Below, one piece after another: positions 50,383-59,650 of a DNA stretch of 64,000 nucleotides. Made by a program: the position numbers and the translations under genes. The stretch is taken from the NCBI GenBank assembly GCA_030425505.1, contig JAUIAB010000001.1, positions 62,001 to 126,000 on the forward strand. The letters run 5' to 3'. The notes below the pieces were generated by a model. It was not told the origin of the DNA. It made no database searches and saw only the letters and a list, made by a program, of their open reading frames with translations. Source of the stretch: Bacteroidia bacterium (GTDB lineage Bacteria; Bacteroidota; Bacteroidia; Cytophagales; Flammeovirgaceae). Every line of letters begins with the position of its first letter. The first letter of the stretch is position 1.

Positions 50383-52596
50383 ATGAAAAAAAGTTTAATT
50401 GTATTCATATTAATGATAGTTGCCATAAAATTGTATGCTCAGATGCCAAGAAATGGTGATTACTCAGATTGGGACTGGGAAGATCAAAGTAGAGATAACT
50501 GGCAAAGAAGACTGGATATTGGCGAGAATGATCCTGAAAATGATGGAGATGGGTGGGCACAAATTAACCCTCCATTCTTACCCGCCGCTGAAAGAGTAGG
50601 GGACATTGTTGATGTATTTGCTACTCAGGATTACACAAGAGAAAAAGGTTGGAATCTCATTTGGGCTCAGTTTGATGGCATATACCCGTACTTCATATTA
50701 TATAATAAGCACAAAAGCCTAGTGAGAGTATTTTTTTACTTAGGTGGAGATGAAGCTTTTACAAATATCCTAGCAACCTTATCTTTTCATGAAGATAGTA
50801 GCCCAGGTATTTTAGCTTATGTGAATGAAGGAATTGATGCTCCGAATAAATATGTAAATGGAGAAAGAGAAGGTAACGACATTATATCTGTGGTTATACC
50901 AGGTGTTGGTTTGCGTACATGGTGCTCAGCTGATTTTCCTATTTTCTTTGATAATAACATTCAAAATCAAAGTTATTCTAACAAAAAGTGGGTTTTTAGG
51001 TTTTATGGCGCAGATGAGTATGGCATTAGAATAAAGGGAAGAAATGTAACTCCCCCTGGTTACGACAGCCAACATACAATTAGTGGCGGCAGCACATTTC
51101 CTGATAATTTTTCAGCCCAACATGCTAAGTTTCATAAGCAGCTAAAAAACACAAATTCATTCTTAAACGAAATGAAAAGCTCTGTGAGTTCTATTAATGA
51201 AAACTCTCCTCCTTTTTTATATAAATACAAAAAAGAGGTTGATAAACTTAGTGGCTTAAGGGATATATTCAGCGCTGCTATAAGCATATCTTCAGGAGTT
51301 GGTGCTGTTTTAGGGTTTGTCAAAACCATAACTGGTATATTTAATAAGGAAGAATCTCCAAAGCCCTCAGCAATTATTCAATATGTTGATTTAGAGGGAT
51401 CTATGAACATTCAAAGGTCTTTAGGAGGCAACACACTTAAAATACCTGGTGTTAGAGGAAATAAGTTCCCGAATGTTCCCTGGAATCCATACAATTGTCC
51501 TCTTGGCTTTGTTAACCTAAAAAAAGCACCTGTAATAAAAGCAACAAGACCCTATCGAAGGTATGGTTGTTTAGCTCCATATACAGCTTTTCTTAACCGA
51601 GTGGATTACATAAGTGGTTATTCAGGAATGTATCGAAAATATAAATTAAATGAAGATATACATTTGGCTTTGAATGAAATAGACGGTTTAGAATTAGTTG
51701 ATATCCACTTTGCTATTGTATGTAAGCCAAATGGAAGCAATGAAAGAAACTATTCTATTAAAGATAGATCAATAGCTCTGTATAGACACTATCTAATAAA
51801 CGGTCAAGGAGATAACTATTCTGTGCCAAACCCAATATATAAAGCTCTTGAAGATGGCAGGTTTATAATACATAAATTTGACGAAGAGAATAATGAGGTA
51901 TATTTCGGAACACCGTATCTGCAAGAAAACGAGTTAAAAGGTGTAATCTTTGAAGTACCAGAGGATACAGATGTAAGGCTTAGAGTATATGCTAAATTTA
52001 ACTCTTCCTACTATCAAGATCCAGTTATTTTTCAAGCTGATTATAATTTTGATATTCAAGAAGAAGCTCCAAACAGAAGTATAGTATCGTGTAACAGAGA
52101 GCAAACCAATTTTTTATTTTCAGATTATTATACGGGAGCTCCATTTATCTCATTAGGGTCAGATACTTTCTCTGATGCTTATAGCGGTCAGACAATAGAG
52201 TTAACTCAAGGTTTTATTGGAAACCCTAGCTTTCAAGCTGAAGCCATACGTATATATCCTACAAATGGAAATACTGTTATTGACAGGTTTAATTTCAACT
52301 GCGATGCTCCACAAGTAAATGAGATGATTAATTTTAGCGATATAAATAATAATAATGCGTTAGTTATCTACCCCAACCCAACCAATAATACCCTAACTAT
52401 TGAGTTGGCTGCATCATCTCCAAAAGCTGAAATTCATATTTTCAACACGATGGGAAAAAAGGTCTATCAGACTACCCCTTATGCTGAAGTAAATAAAGTT
52501 AAAATAGATGTTCGCAACTGGAAGAGAGGAATTTACTTAATTAAAGTTTCTGATGATTTAAATAAGTATCCGCTGAAAAAAGTTATAGTCAATTAA
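50383..52596 (+). CDS. Large T9SS-secreted protein of unknown function
   Basis: From the ATG at 50383 (MKKSLIVFILMI) there is a signal peptide ending at AIKLYAQ, then ~640 residues I cannot assign. They are rich in aromatic and charged residues, with a helical central stretch (SGLRDIFSAAISISSGVGAV) that looks membrane-active. The last ~80 residues are a type A T9SS sorting domain (VIYPNPTNNTLTIEL, then IFNTMGKKVYQT and NWKRGIYLIKVSD), so the protein is exported across the outer membrane and anchored or released. An ATG seven codons upstream (50362) would precede the signal peptide and is less likely. It is flanked by the fibre-like gene and a metalloprotease gene. Confidence 0.8.
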   Translation: MKKSLIVFILMIVAIKLYAQMPRNGDYSDWDWEDQSRDNWQRRLDIGENDPENDGDGWAQINPPFLPAAERVGDIVDVFATQDYTREKGWNLIWAQFDGIYPYFILYNKHKSLVRVFFYLGGDEAFTNILATLSFHEDSSPGILAYVNEGIDAPNKYVNGEREGNDIISVVIPGVGLRTWCSADFPIFFDNNIQNQSYSNKKWVFRFYGADEYGIRIKGRNVTPPGYDSQHTISGGSTFPDNFSAQHAKFHKQLKNTNSFLNEMKSSVSSINENSPPFLYKYKKEVDKLSGLRDIFSAAISISSGVGAVLGFVKTITGIFNKEESPKPSAIIQYVDLEGSMNIQRSLGGNTLKIPGVRGNKFPNVPWNPYNCPLGFVNLKKAPVIKATRPYRRYGCLAPYTAFLNRVDYISGYSGMYRKYKLNEDIHLALNEIDGLELVDIHFAIVCKPNGSNERNYSIKDRSIALYRHYLINGQGDNYSVPNPIYKALEDGRFIIHKFDEENNEVYFGTPYLQENELKGVIFEVPEDTDVRLRVYAKFNSSYYQDPVIFQADYNFDIQEEAPNRSIVSCNREQTNFLFSDYYTGAPFISLGSDTFSDAYSGQTIELTQGFIGNPSFQAEAIRIYPTNGNTVIDRFNFNCDAPQVNEMINFSDINNNNALVIYPNPTNNTLTIELAASSPKAEIHIFNTMGKKVYQTTPYAEVNKVKIDVRNWKRGIYLIKVSDDLNKYPLKKVIVN

Positions 52597-52598
52597 TC

Positions 52599-54344
52599 AT
52601 GTTAACTAAACGTATATTTGGCAAGAAAGCTCTAGTGTTATACCTAGGGCTTACCTTGCATCTTACAAACTCTTTAGCACAAGAGGTAGAAGTAAGATCT
52701 TGTGGGACTCCCTCAATGGACTCTCTCTCTTTTGTATCTCAGGCACACTATGGTAATAATGAATATCTGCAAGAAGTTTTAGATGCTAATGGGTATCGTG
52801 GATGGGAAAGTTTGAATAATCAGATGGCTCGCTTGCCTGATAGTTCACTTGAGTTTCTTCTTACCTACAAAGATTCAATGCCATTTTACAACTACATTAT
52901 CCCTGTAAAGGTATGGGTTTACAGAGGCGATAATGCAGAGGGTGGAGCAAGTGAAAGATATGTACGGGAGGTTTTTGATCTAGTGCAACAAAACTTTGAT
53001 AGAAACAGAACCAGTATAAAGTTTTATATCAAGTGCGATATTGAATATATAAATAGTGATGGTTTTTATAGCAGAATAGATTGTTCTGATGAGTTTAGTA
53101 CTTTCAATGTCTTTCAAAACCACTATGACCCACATGCTCTGAATGCACACTTTGTAAACTCTGGTTGTCATAATTCAGGATATGCCAGATTTCCAACTGA
53201 AAGGCAGAAGTTTAGTTTTTGGGCAATAACTTCAGCTAACATAAATCAGACTGCAAACTTAGTAACCCATGAGATAGGTCATTGCTTTGGCTTATTACAC
53301 ACCCACGAAAACTGTAGAGGAGCTACTATGGATAACAGAGAAGCAGATCGGTGTTTTCAAGAGTCCGTTAGCAGGACAAGAAAAAATAGAGTTTGTGTTT
53401 TCACCTCTGGAAAGACAAAATGCTCCATCAATGGTGATGCTCTATGTGATACAGAAGCTTCGGTTGAGGATTTAGGAGATCATTTGAATAATTGTACTAC
53501 TCAACCCTCTATTGGTTCAGATAAATGGGGGGAGAGATGGAGACCGCAAGTAAGTAATTTCATGAGCTATGCTTCTTTAAGTTGTTTGAGTGATTTTACT
53601 CCACAGCAAATAGCTGTAATGTGGCGAAAAATATACTTTCACTTTAGGCAGCCCCCAGAACTTCTGGCAATGGCTAATCAATTAGCTATACCTAGTAATA
53701 TGGAGTTTACATCAGAAAACACTCTTAACGAGGAAGTTAAAATCTATGCAATGCATGAGATAGCTGGACCATACAATGAAGCTCCTTTTGTTATTCAGGA
53801 GAATACACAAGTTTCTTTTACTACTAATAGTAGTATAGAGTTGATGCCTGGTTTTGAGGCAAGTCCTGGAGCTAGTTTTACAGCTGAAGTAAAAGAAGAA
53901 TTTGATTATTGTAGAGATTTAGCAAATGTTGAGTCCTATTTTTTTGATCAAATTCACCAAAGGGTTGATCAAAATATAAATCCAGAAATTGGTGGAGCTT
54001 ATAATAGTTTACATTTAGTATCACCCCCACCATTAGAAATGCCAGTAGTAAAAAAGGTAACAGATAAGAATTCTCAAGAAAAACTTGCTCACAGTAGAGT
54101 TCATATTTTCCCTAATCCAACTAATAATGAAATTAACATCAACTTTTTACATGAAATAGTTACTTCTAAAGTAAAAATCATTTGTCTAGACTATCTGGGA
54201 AGAGTTGTTTTTGAGGGTAGTAAAATTGCTGAAATGAGTTCGTATAAAATTGACGTAAGCAACTGGAAAAAGGGTGTTTACTTCATCAAAATTTCTGATC
54301 GAGGAACTAGTTTTCTTCTAGAAAAATTTATCATACATCGATGA
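52599..54344 (+). CDS. T9SS-secreted zinc metalloprotease (M43/pappalysin-like)
   Basis: A 581-residue precursor: signal peptide (VLYLGLTLHLTNSLAQ), then a catalytic domain. Its zinc motif HEIGHCFGLLH (His224, Glu225, His228, His234) has the HExxHxxGxxH form of metzincins. The Met-turn is NFMSYASLS near residue 325, and several Cys pairs lie around the site, as in M43 cytophagalysin. The C-terminal ~80 residues are a type A T9SS domain (IFPNPTNNEININFL, NWKKGVYFIKIS). The usual job is degrading extracellular proteins. It begins 2 bp after the preceding stop, so translation is probably coupled. Confidence 0.88.
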   Translation: MLTKRIFGKKALVLYLGLTLHLTNSLAQEVEVRSCGTPSMDSLSFVSQAHYGNNEYLQEVLDANGYRGWESLNNQMARLPDSSLEFLLTYKDSMPFYNYIIPVKVWVYRGDNAEGGASERYVREVFDLVQQNFDRNRTSIKFYIKCDIEYINSDGFYSRIDCSDEFSTFNVFQNHYDPHALNAHFVNSGCHNSGYARFPTERQKFSFWAITSANINQTANLVTHEIGHCFGLLHTHENCRGATMDNREADRCFQESVSRTRKNRVCVFTSGKTKCSINGDALCDTEASVEDLGDHLNNCTTQPSIGSDKWGERWRPQVSNFMSYASLSCLSDFTPQQIAVMWRKIYFHFRQPPELLAMANQLAIPSNMEFTSENTLNEEVKIYAMHEIAGPYNEAPFVIQENTQVSFTTNSSIELMPGFEASPGASFTAEVKEEFDYCRDLANVESYFFDQIHQRVDQNINPEIGGAYNSLHLVSPPPLEMPVVKKVTDKNSQEKLAHSRVHIFPNPTNNEININFLHEIVTSKVKIICLDYLGRVVFEGSKIAEMSSYKIDVSNWKKGVYFIKISDRGTSFLLEKFIIHR

Positions 54345-54414
54345 TGCTAACGGAAAGTATATATATTAGAAAAAGGTTATAAATTTACATTTCTCAACCT
54401 TAGTAATTCCTATT

Positions 54415-55068
54415 GTGTCATTTCAAACAGGTAAGTGTGTATATCTGATCAAGGTTAATAAAAAACTCTATAAGATAGGCAAAAGCCAAAATCTACAAAA
54501 GAGAATCTCTCATTACCAAACACATTTGCCTATTCTATTCAAAGTAGTTCGGCAGTACTCTTCTGACAATATGGATGAACTGGAGAAGGTTTTGCATGTG
54601 GCTTTTCAACATAAAAGAGTTAAAGGAGAATGGTTTGAGTTAAAGAACGAAGATCTTGAAGTTTGTGACAATATTGCCAGAAGCTATTCTTTCATTGATC
54701 TAGAAAAAAAAAGGAAAAAGTATAAGCAGATAGAATTTAGTGATAACCCTGTGTTACAAGTAATGGAAGCAAATGAAAAATACTTACGCGATTACTCTCA
54801 AGTAGCAGAAGATATCAAGTTGGGCTTGAGCACTAATGAAATCTTAAGAGCTTATGATGGTAATATCAGCAAAACCGTTATCCAAACTTTACGAAAACTA
54901 CTGGAACATCACACTCCTAACTCTCTTTTTGTAAGCAAATGGCTCTTCCTTATCAAAGACTTAGAAGAAGGTCTTACGATAAAACAAATACTCGACAAAT
55001 ACCCTGGTCAGGTAAATGAAGGAGTAATTAAAACAATTAAGAGAATTCTTAGAAACCAGTTGTATTAA
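54415..55068 (+). CDS. T5orf172/GIY-YIG-type protein with two C-terminal repeats
   Basis: A 217-residue protein. The N-terminal ~85 residues match the T5orf172/MUG113 branch of the GIY-YIG superfamily: VYLIKVNKKLYKIGKSQNLQ, then RISHYQTHLP, and KRVKGEWFELKNED. Residues 130-163 and 179-212 are a tandem duplication of 34 residues (VAEDIKLGLSTNEILRAY and LIKDLEEGLTIKQILDKY are the openings) that looks like a helix-turn-helix DNA-binding module. The start is GTG at 54415. Nuclease or DNA-binding activity is likely from the domain, but no partner such as a methylase lies nearby. It may belong to a mobile or defence context; that is inference. Confidence 0.7.
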   Translation: MSFQTGKCVYLIKVNKKLYKIGKSQNLQKRISHYQTHLPILFKVVRQYSSDNMDELEKVLHVAFQHKRVKGEWFELKNEDLEVCDNIARSYSFIDLEKKRKKYKQIEFSDNPVLQVMEANEKYLRDYSQVAEDIKLGLSTNEILRAYDGNISKTVIQTLRKLLEHHTPNSLFVSKWLFLIKDLEEGLTIKQILDKYPGQVNEGVIKTIKRILRNQLY

Positions 55069-55071
55069 TAC

Positions 55072-56091
55072 TTACATCAACACATCACAATGCGGTTGAA
55101 CCTTAGGAGGTAAATCAGTTTCATCAAGCATTTCTCTAAGATCAATTTCGATACTCCGACATAATGCCGACATGGGTACGTCGTTTATAAAGTTTTCAAA
55201 AGGATCTTCGCTATTATCTCCCACTATCTCCATAGTCATAAATACCCATGATATTAAAACATGAAAAGGAATAGTAAGCCAAATAAAATAGTTCCCGAAG
55301 CTGGAAAACTCACCAATCAAGCCGAAAGGAAGCAATAAGATAAAAATCCAGGTAAATATTTTGCTGAAATAAGCATACTGTCTTGGAAAAGGAGTGTTCT
55401 TTATTCTCTCACACTTGCCTTGAAGTATATACAACTCTTCCAATACTCTCATCATCTCCATATGCCTAAAATCTTCTATCAAGCCTGTATCTGTCATATG
55501 ATTTTTAAGCTCTTCGCCTTGCATTCGTATCAATTGTGCTGGAAAATTTTCTTTAGCCGCTAACTTATCATACTCTTCTTGCGATAGAAATGGTAAAACC
55601 TCTCCCTCCCAGTGCGTACATTCTGTAGTTCCTTTACGGAAAAATCTGACAGCTCCAACATGTTTAATACTGAAAGTAGAAGGCTGTCGAAGCTTTAGCC
55701 TTAGAGCATTAACCCATGCTAAATGCCTATAAACTAATCTTTTATGAATGCTTTGAAGTTCAGTATTAGAAATATCCTTTTTTGAGTGCTGCAAAGTAAT
55801 AAAACTCAATACTTGATTTGCCCAGGTTCTACTATAGTTTACTATACCGCCCCATATTTTTCTAGCTTCCCAAAACCTATCATAGGATTGACTATTTTTA
55901 AAACCAATGTATAAAGCAACTGCAATACCAATAGTACTTAGCGGCAAAAACGGTACAACCAATTGAATATCTTTTTCTTTAAAAAAGAAATAAGAAAGGA
56001 CAGCAACTGCACTCCAAAAGGCGTAAAACAAAAGATACTTCCATGCAAAACTCAGTATTATGCTCCACTTTATATTTCTTCTTATATACAT
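55072..56091 (-). CDS. Bestrophin-family ion channel
   Basis: A 339-residue membrane protein of the bestrophin family (chloride/anion channels; bacterial members include KpBest). Features: LSTIGIAVALYIGFKNSQSY at the second helix, then YDRFWEARKIWGGIVNYSRT, the lining helix motif typical of the family, and C-terminal NDVPMSALCRSIEIDLREML. Four helices are visible. It is probably an inner-membrane anion or cation channel. It converges on the preceding gene with 3 bp between stops. Confidence 0.9.
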   Translation of the reverse strand: MYIRRNIKWSIILSFAWKYLLFYAFWSAVAVLSYFFFKEKDIQLVVPFLPLSTIGIAVALYIGFKNSQSYDRFWEARKIWGGIVNYSRTWANQVLSFITLQHSKKDISNTELQSIHKRLVYRHLAWVNALRLKLRQPSTFSIKHVGAVRFFRKGTTECTHWEGEVLPFLSQEEYDKLAAKENFPAQLIRMQGEELKNHMTDTGLIEDFRHMEMMRVLEELYILQGKCERIKNTPFPRQYAYFSKIFTWIFILLLPFGLIGEFSSFGNYFIWLTIPFHVLISWVFMTMEIVGDNSEDPFENFINDVPMSALCRSIEIDLREMLDETDLPPKVQPHCDVLM

Positions 56092-56276
56092 CGGTTTTTT
56101 TATTTTAGTTGATGAAATTATTTAAAGTTTATCTTTAGTTTTCGAATACCGATTATTAGAATTTGGTTTTACAAATTTTCTCTCAAATAATGCTACTATA
56201 GACTCAATGGCTAAATCCTAAATAACCTCAAGTGTAAAATTCATTTAGGCGGCATAGTGTTTGTTGTAACAAAACG

Positions 56277-56288
56277 TAACACGTGTTA
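56277..56288. promoter_or_regulatory. Palindrome upstream of a lipoprotein gene
   Basis: TAACACGTGTTA is a perfect 12-bp palindrome ending 14 bp before the start codon at 56303. This position fits a repressor site, but no second copy was found. Confidence 0.3.
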
Positions 56289-56302
56289 GCTAATTCTCTA
56301 AA

Positions 56303-56992
56303 ATGAAAAATACACTTTATTGCTTTATTTTATTACTTTTTTTAATTGCTTCATGCTCTAAACAGAAAAACACTGAGTCTAAAAGTATAATAACAGAACC
56401 TATCCAACCCACTTCTTCTATAGTTAAGAAGGATATAACAAACGAAATATACGGGTCAGCCTATAGAAAAAGAGCCACTAGTTATTCTGCTGTAGTTAAT
56501 AAAGATACTTCTGATTTTGCTGTTATTTTTTCAGAAGATAAAGAAGGAGGAAAAGTAAGAGTTATAGCTAATTATAATACTGGCTCTAGACCATATGAGA
56601 CAAGAATGAAAGAACTTGAAAAGATATTACCAGTTGCAAAGAATGATTATAGTTTTGACTCTTTGGTTTCTATCCAAATAGGTCGGTTAGTAAATACTGG
56701 TGATTTAGCGATTGATGTTTCCAAAGAGTTTATAGATAAATATGGAAGTGATTTTAAAATAGATGTTAATGATTATCGCGAAATTGCAAACTTCCTATCT
56801 GAATCTAAAATGGGAAGAGATATTAACAAACTTATTGCTCCTTATTCCAGAGAAATAGATAAAGTTCAAGTTGAAAAGGTTTTTTTCATAGATAAGGAAT
56901 CTATTAACTCTTCAGAAATAAACCACACCAAAAAGGAGATACCTGAAAAAATATTAGATTGCTCGGTATGGGTAGAGTTAGTAGATAAATAG
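56303..56992 (+). CDS. Hypothetical lipoprotein
   Basis: A 229-residue lipoprotein: signal segment LYCFILLLFLIASC with the lipidated Cys followed by SKQKNTESK. The body is a charged alpha/beta domain (TSDFAVIFSEDKEGGKVRVI, and VQVEKVFFIDKESINSSEI) with no recognised motif. A perfect 12-bp palindrome is just upstream. It is monocistronic, with an AT-rich spacer to the decayed gene at 57080. Confidence 0.6.
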   Translation: MKNTLYCFILLLFLIASCSKQKNTESKSIITEPIQPTSSIVKKDITNEIYGSAYRKRATSYSAVVNKDTSDFAVIFSEDKEGGKVRVIANYNTGSRPYETRMKELEKILPVAKNDYSFDSLVSIQIGRLVNTGDLAIDVSKEFIDKYGSDFKIDVNDYREIANFLSESKMGRDINKLIAPYSREIDKVQVEKVFFIDKESINSSEINHTKKEIPEKILDCSVWVELVDK

Positions 56993-57079
56993 TTTTCAAT
57001 TGAGAGTTAAGGTGAAAAAATTATATAATACGTTGTTATTTAAATTCAGCAACTTTATTTACGATAAACTAAACAGTAC

Positions 57080-58309
57080 ATGAAAACAAAATATCTAGCA
57101 GGTGCATTAATAATTGGGCTATTATCTTTTTCAGCAAAAAGCCAAACATCTTTCAACGTACTATCTCTTGGTAATGGAGCTCAATCATAAAAGCTCCTAA
57201 ATCATTTGTTAGTGTGCCTAATAAAGTCAATAGGATAATTCCTTGGACTAAAGAAGCTATTATTGACGGAACAACAGAAAAAGGTTGGAGTTCAGCATAA
57301 AATACTGCTTTTCCTCTTGTATTTGTTTTTGAACTTTCCGAAGAGTGTATAGTCAATAAATTTGGTTTCAACACTCAATGTGAAAACTATGAAGGGATAA
57401 GTGCAAAAGATTTAAATATTGAAGTTTCTACTACTAATGCTGATAATGGTTACAAAAGCATCTTAAAACCTGAGCTAAAAGAAAATGCAAGCACTACTTA
57501 CTATGATGCCGCTCCTACTAAAGCAAGGTGGATAAAAGTTTCTATACTTTCCAACCATGGGTTTAAAACACATACAGAATTGATGGAGGTTGAAGCTCTT
57601 GGATACTATGCTAGCTCTAGTGCTTCTACTGGTGATTGGGAATCAACATGGGGAACTGTTTCTATTCGACAAGAAGGAACAACTATTAATGGTTGCTATG
57701 AGTATAGAAATGGGTTAATTACTAATGCTAGCGTAGATAGACGCATCTTAACAGTTTAAGTGGCTTGAAGAAGGGAAAAATGGTGTAGGTCACGCCGTTT
57801 TGGTTGTTAATGAAGAAGGGAATAGATTGAATGGAATTTGGGGATTTGGTAATAACTTAAGTAGATACGGAATATGGACGTTCAAGAAAAAGGCAAGCAA
57901 ACCTTCTTCTTGCCAAGAAAGTGACAACAATAAAGAAGAAATTGACAGACTCGAAAAAGAACTGAAAAGCTCTGGAAAGCTGATTATCTATGGTATTGAT
58001 TTTGAAGAAAACACTTCAGAAATTACTAAAAACTCTTATCTAACGTTAACAGACATAGAAGATCTATTGCAAAAAAACACTTCTTTAAAAGTTAAAATAA
58101 CTGCTCATACTGATAATACTGCTTCAGAAAAACTCAGCCTTGATCTTTCTAAAAAAAGAACTGAAAGCATTGTCAATTATTTAGTTAGCAAAGGAATACC
58201 CAAAGCAAGGTTATCCTCAGAAGGTGTTGGATCAAAATACCCCATAGCAGATAATACTATTTGGTTAGGAAGAGCTGCAAATAGAAGAATCGAGTTAAGT
58301 TTAAATTAA
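57080..58309 (+). pseudogene. Decayed gene for an OmpA-type peptidoglycan-binding protein with N-terminal discoidin-like domain
   Basis: From the ATG at 57080 there is a signal peptide (YLAGALIIGLLSFSAKSQ) until a stop at 57188-57190. A second frame from 57187 carries the matching continuation (KAPKSFVSVPNK, with TAA at 57298-57300, then ELSEECIVNKFGFNTQ, RWIKVSILSNHGF and WESTWGTVSIRQEGTT). At about 57751-57757 it shifts again into the frame ending at 58309, which reads FKWLEEGKNGVGHA and then a complete OmpA-like C-terminal domain (TAHTDNTASEKLSLDLSKKR, GVGSKYPIADN). Two frameshifts and one internal stop mean it is no longer a working gene, unless sequence errors explain them. The isolated C-terminal 169-residue frame at 57800 could still be read. 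Confidence 0.75.
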
Positions 58310-58370
58310 AAAATAGTATGTGCTTGTTTACATAATAAAGCGCCCTGCATTTAAATAGCTTTCAGCTCTT

Positions 58371-58562
58371 TTAAGCCAAAAGTTTTTTGCCGTTTTTATC
58401 CATAAAAGTTATTGGTAAAGCAAACAAGTTTTGTTCACTATTGAATGATCTTAGAGTTGATTTTGCCATTGAGAAATTATCTACCGATAAGCAGTTAAGG
58501 ATGTATACCATATAAGCAATTGTAGAGAGTACGGGCTTCAATACAGCCCAATCTTTTTCCAA
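58371..58562 (-). pseudogene. Possible gene remnant with repeated end
   Basis: A 63-codon frame whose C-terminus (LFALPITFMDKNGKKLLA) is almost repeated in another fragment on the minus strand at 59485-59529 (FALPITFIDKNGKNFL). It is too short for a convincing intact gene, and no family is recognised. The two pieces may be remnants of one duplicated gene. Confidence 0.3.
58379..58424. repeat. Direct repeat copy 1
   Basis: This 46-bp stretch matches 59485-59529 in about 42 of 46 positions, with one indel. The two copies bracket the lipoprotein gene at 58769. Confidence 0.65.
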
Positions 58563-58663
58563 TTCTTTCTACAAAAAAACGGGAATTTACCCCTCTTATT
58601 TTATAAAACAGCTAAACAGTGAAATTTATCCATAATAGCTTGTTAACCAGTGCTTTACAATCG

Positions 58664-58703
58664 AATTTAGTGGTTGAAATTTATAAATTTCAACCACTAA
58701 ATT
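58664..58703. repeat. Perfect 40-bp palindrome
   Basis: AATTTAGTGGTTGAAATTTA followed directly by its own complement forms a loop-less 40-bp palindrome, 65 bp upstream of the lipoprotein gene. The core is shared with the inverted repeat at 48713-48761. Confidence 0.75.
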
Positions 58704-58768
58704 TAGGTTTTTCAATAAGTATAGTAATACTTTTGACAGGTATAATTTAAAACTTAAATTTAATAGTA

Positions 58769-59362
58769 ATGAAATTTTTAAGAGTAGAGTTATTGCTAAT
58801 TGCAATAGCATTTTTGAGCAGTTGTGCATCTGGTTACAAAATGATTGAACCAAAAAAAATTAGTTATGCTTCAGGTAATGAAAATAACAGTATCAAGCTA
58901 GAGTATAAATATGATTTATTAGATAAAAAATACGCAAAAAAAGAGTCCAAAAAAGGTGTTAAGCTTGTTGCTATTAAAGTAACGAACAATTCAGGAAAGG
59001 ATTTAATGTTTGGAAAAGATATTAAACTTACTTACGAAAATGGCAATGAAATAATCCCAATGAATAATAATGCGGTTTTTAATGCCTTAAAACAGAATTC
59101 TGCGTTATACCTCCTTTATTTATTGCTAACGCCTTTGACTTTGTCTACAGGAGATTCAGATCCCGTTCCTATAGGACTAATTGTTGGCCCAGGTATTGCT
59201 GCTGGTAATACAATCGGTGCTAGCTCAGCCAATAAGAAGTTTAGAGGAGAGTTAGCAATATATAATCTTGTGGGCGCTACGATTAAAAATGGGGAAACCA
59301 AACATGGCTTGATCGGGATAAAAACTAACTCTTATGAAGCATTGAAACTAAAAGTGGATTAA
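58769..59362 (+). CDS. Hypothetical lipoprotein
   Basis: A 197-residue lipoprotein with signal LLLIAIAFLSSC and lipidated Cys followed by ASGYKM. A beta-type domain (GVKLVAIKVTNNSGKDLMFG, residues ~60-80) carries an NNSGKD loop, as in small Ig-like folds. A later hydrophobic Gly/Ala-rich stretch (IGLIVGPGIAAGNTIGAS) is unusual for a lipoprotein and may bury in a membrane or partner. No family is recognised. A 40-bp palindrome lies upstream and a direct repeat brackets the gene, suggesting a mobile or recently reshuffled locus. Confidence 0.65.
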   Translation: MKFLRVELLLIAIAFLSSCASGYKMIEPKKISYASGNENNSIKLEYKYDLLDKKYAKKESKKGVKLVAIKVTNNSGKDLMFGKDIKLTYENGNEIIPMNNNAVFNALKQNSALYLLYLLLTPLTLSTGDSDPVPIGLIVGPGIAAGNTIGASSANKKFRGELAIYNLVGATIKNGETKHGLIGIKTNSYEALKLKVD

Positions 59363-59484
59363 AGTAAAAAACTAAAGAATCAACTCCTTTGCTTCACAAT
59401 TTTATCATTTATATGATAACCATTCATGTAGTTCAAATAAAAAAGTTACACTTGCAGTAAGTAATTTTCAACACCGCAATTCAG

Positions 59485-59529
59485 AAAGTTTTTACCGTTT
59501 TTATCTATGAAAGTTATTGGTAAAGCAAA
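59485..59529. repeat. Direct repeat copy 2
   Basis: Second copy of the repeat at 58379-58424. On the minus strand it lies within a 33-codon frame containing FALPITFIDKNGKNFL. The rest of the 59363-59650 spacer holds nothing else I recognise. Confidence 0.65.
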
Positions 59530-59650
59530 GTTTTCTATTTTCGTCATAGATAAGGTTTGCCAAAATGAAATACGTTAAATATTCCAAAATAATACGTTGA
59601 TAGGCTTCCTTAATTTAATTTCGATAAAATTTAGTATACAATAACTCAAA

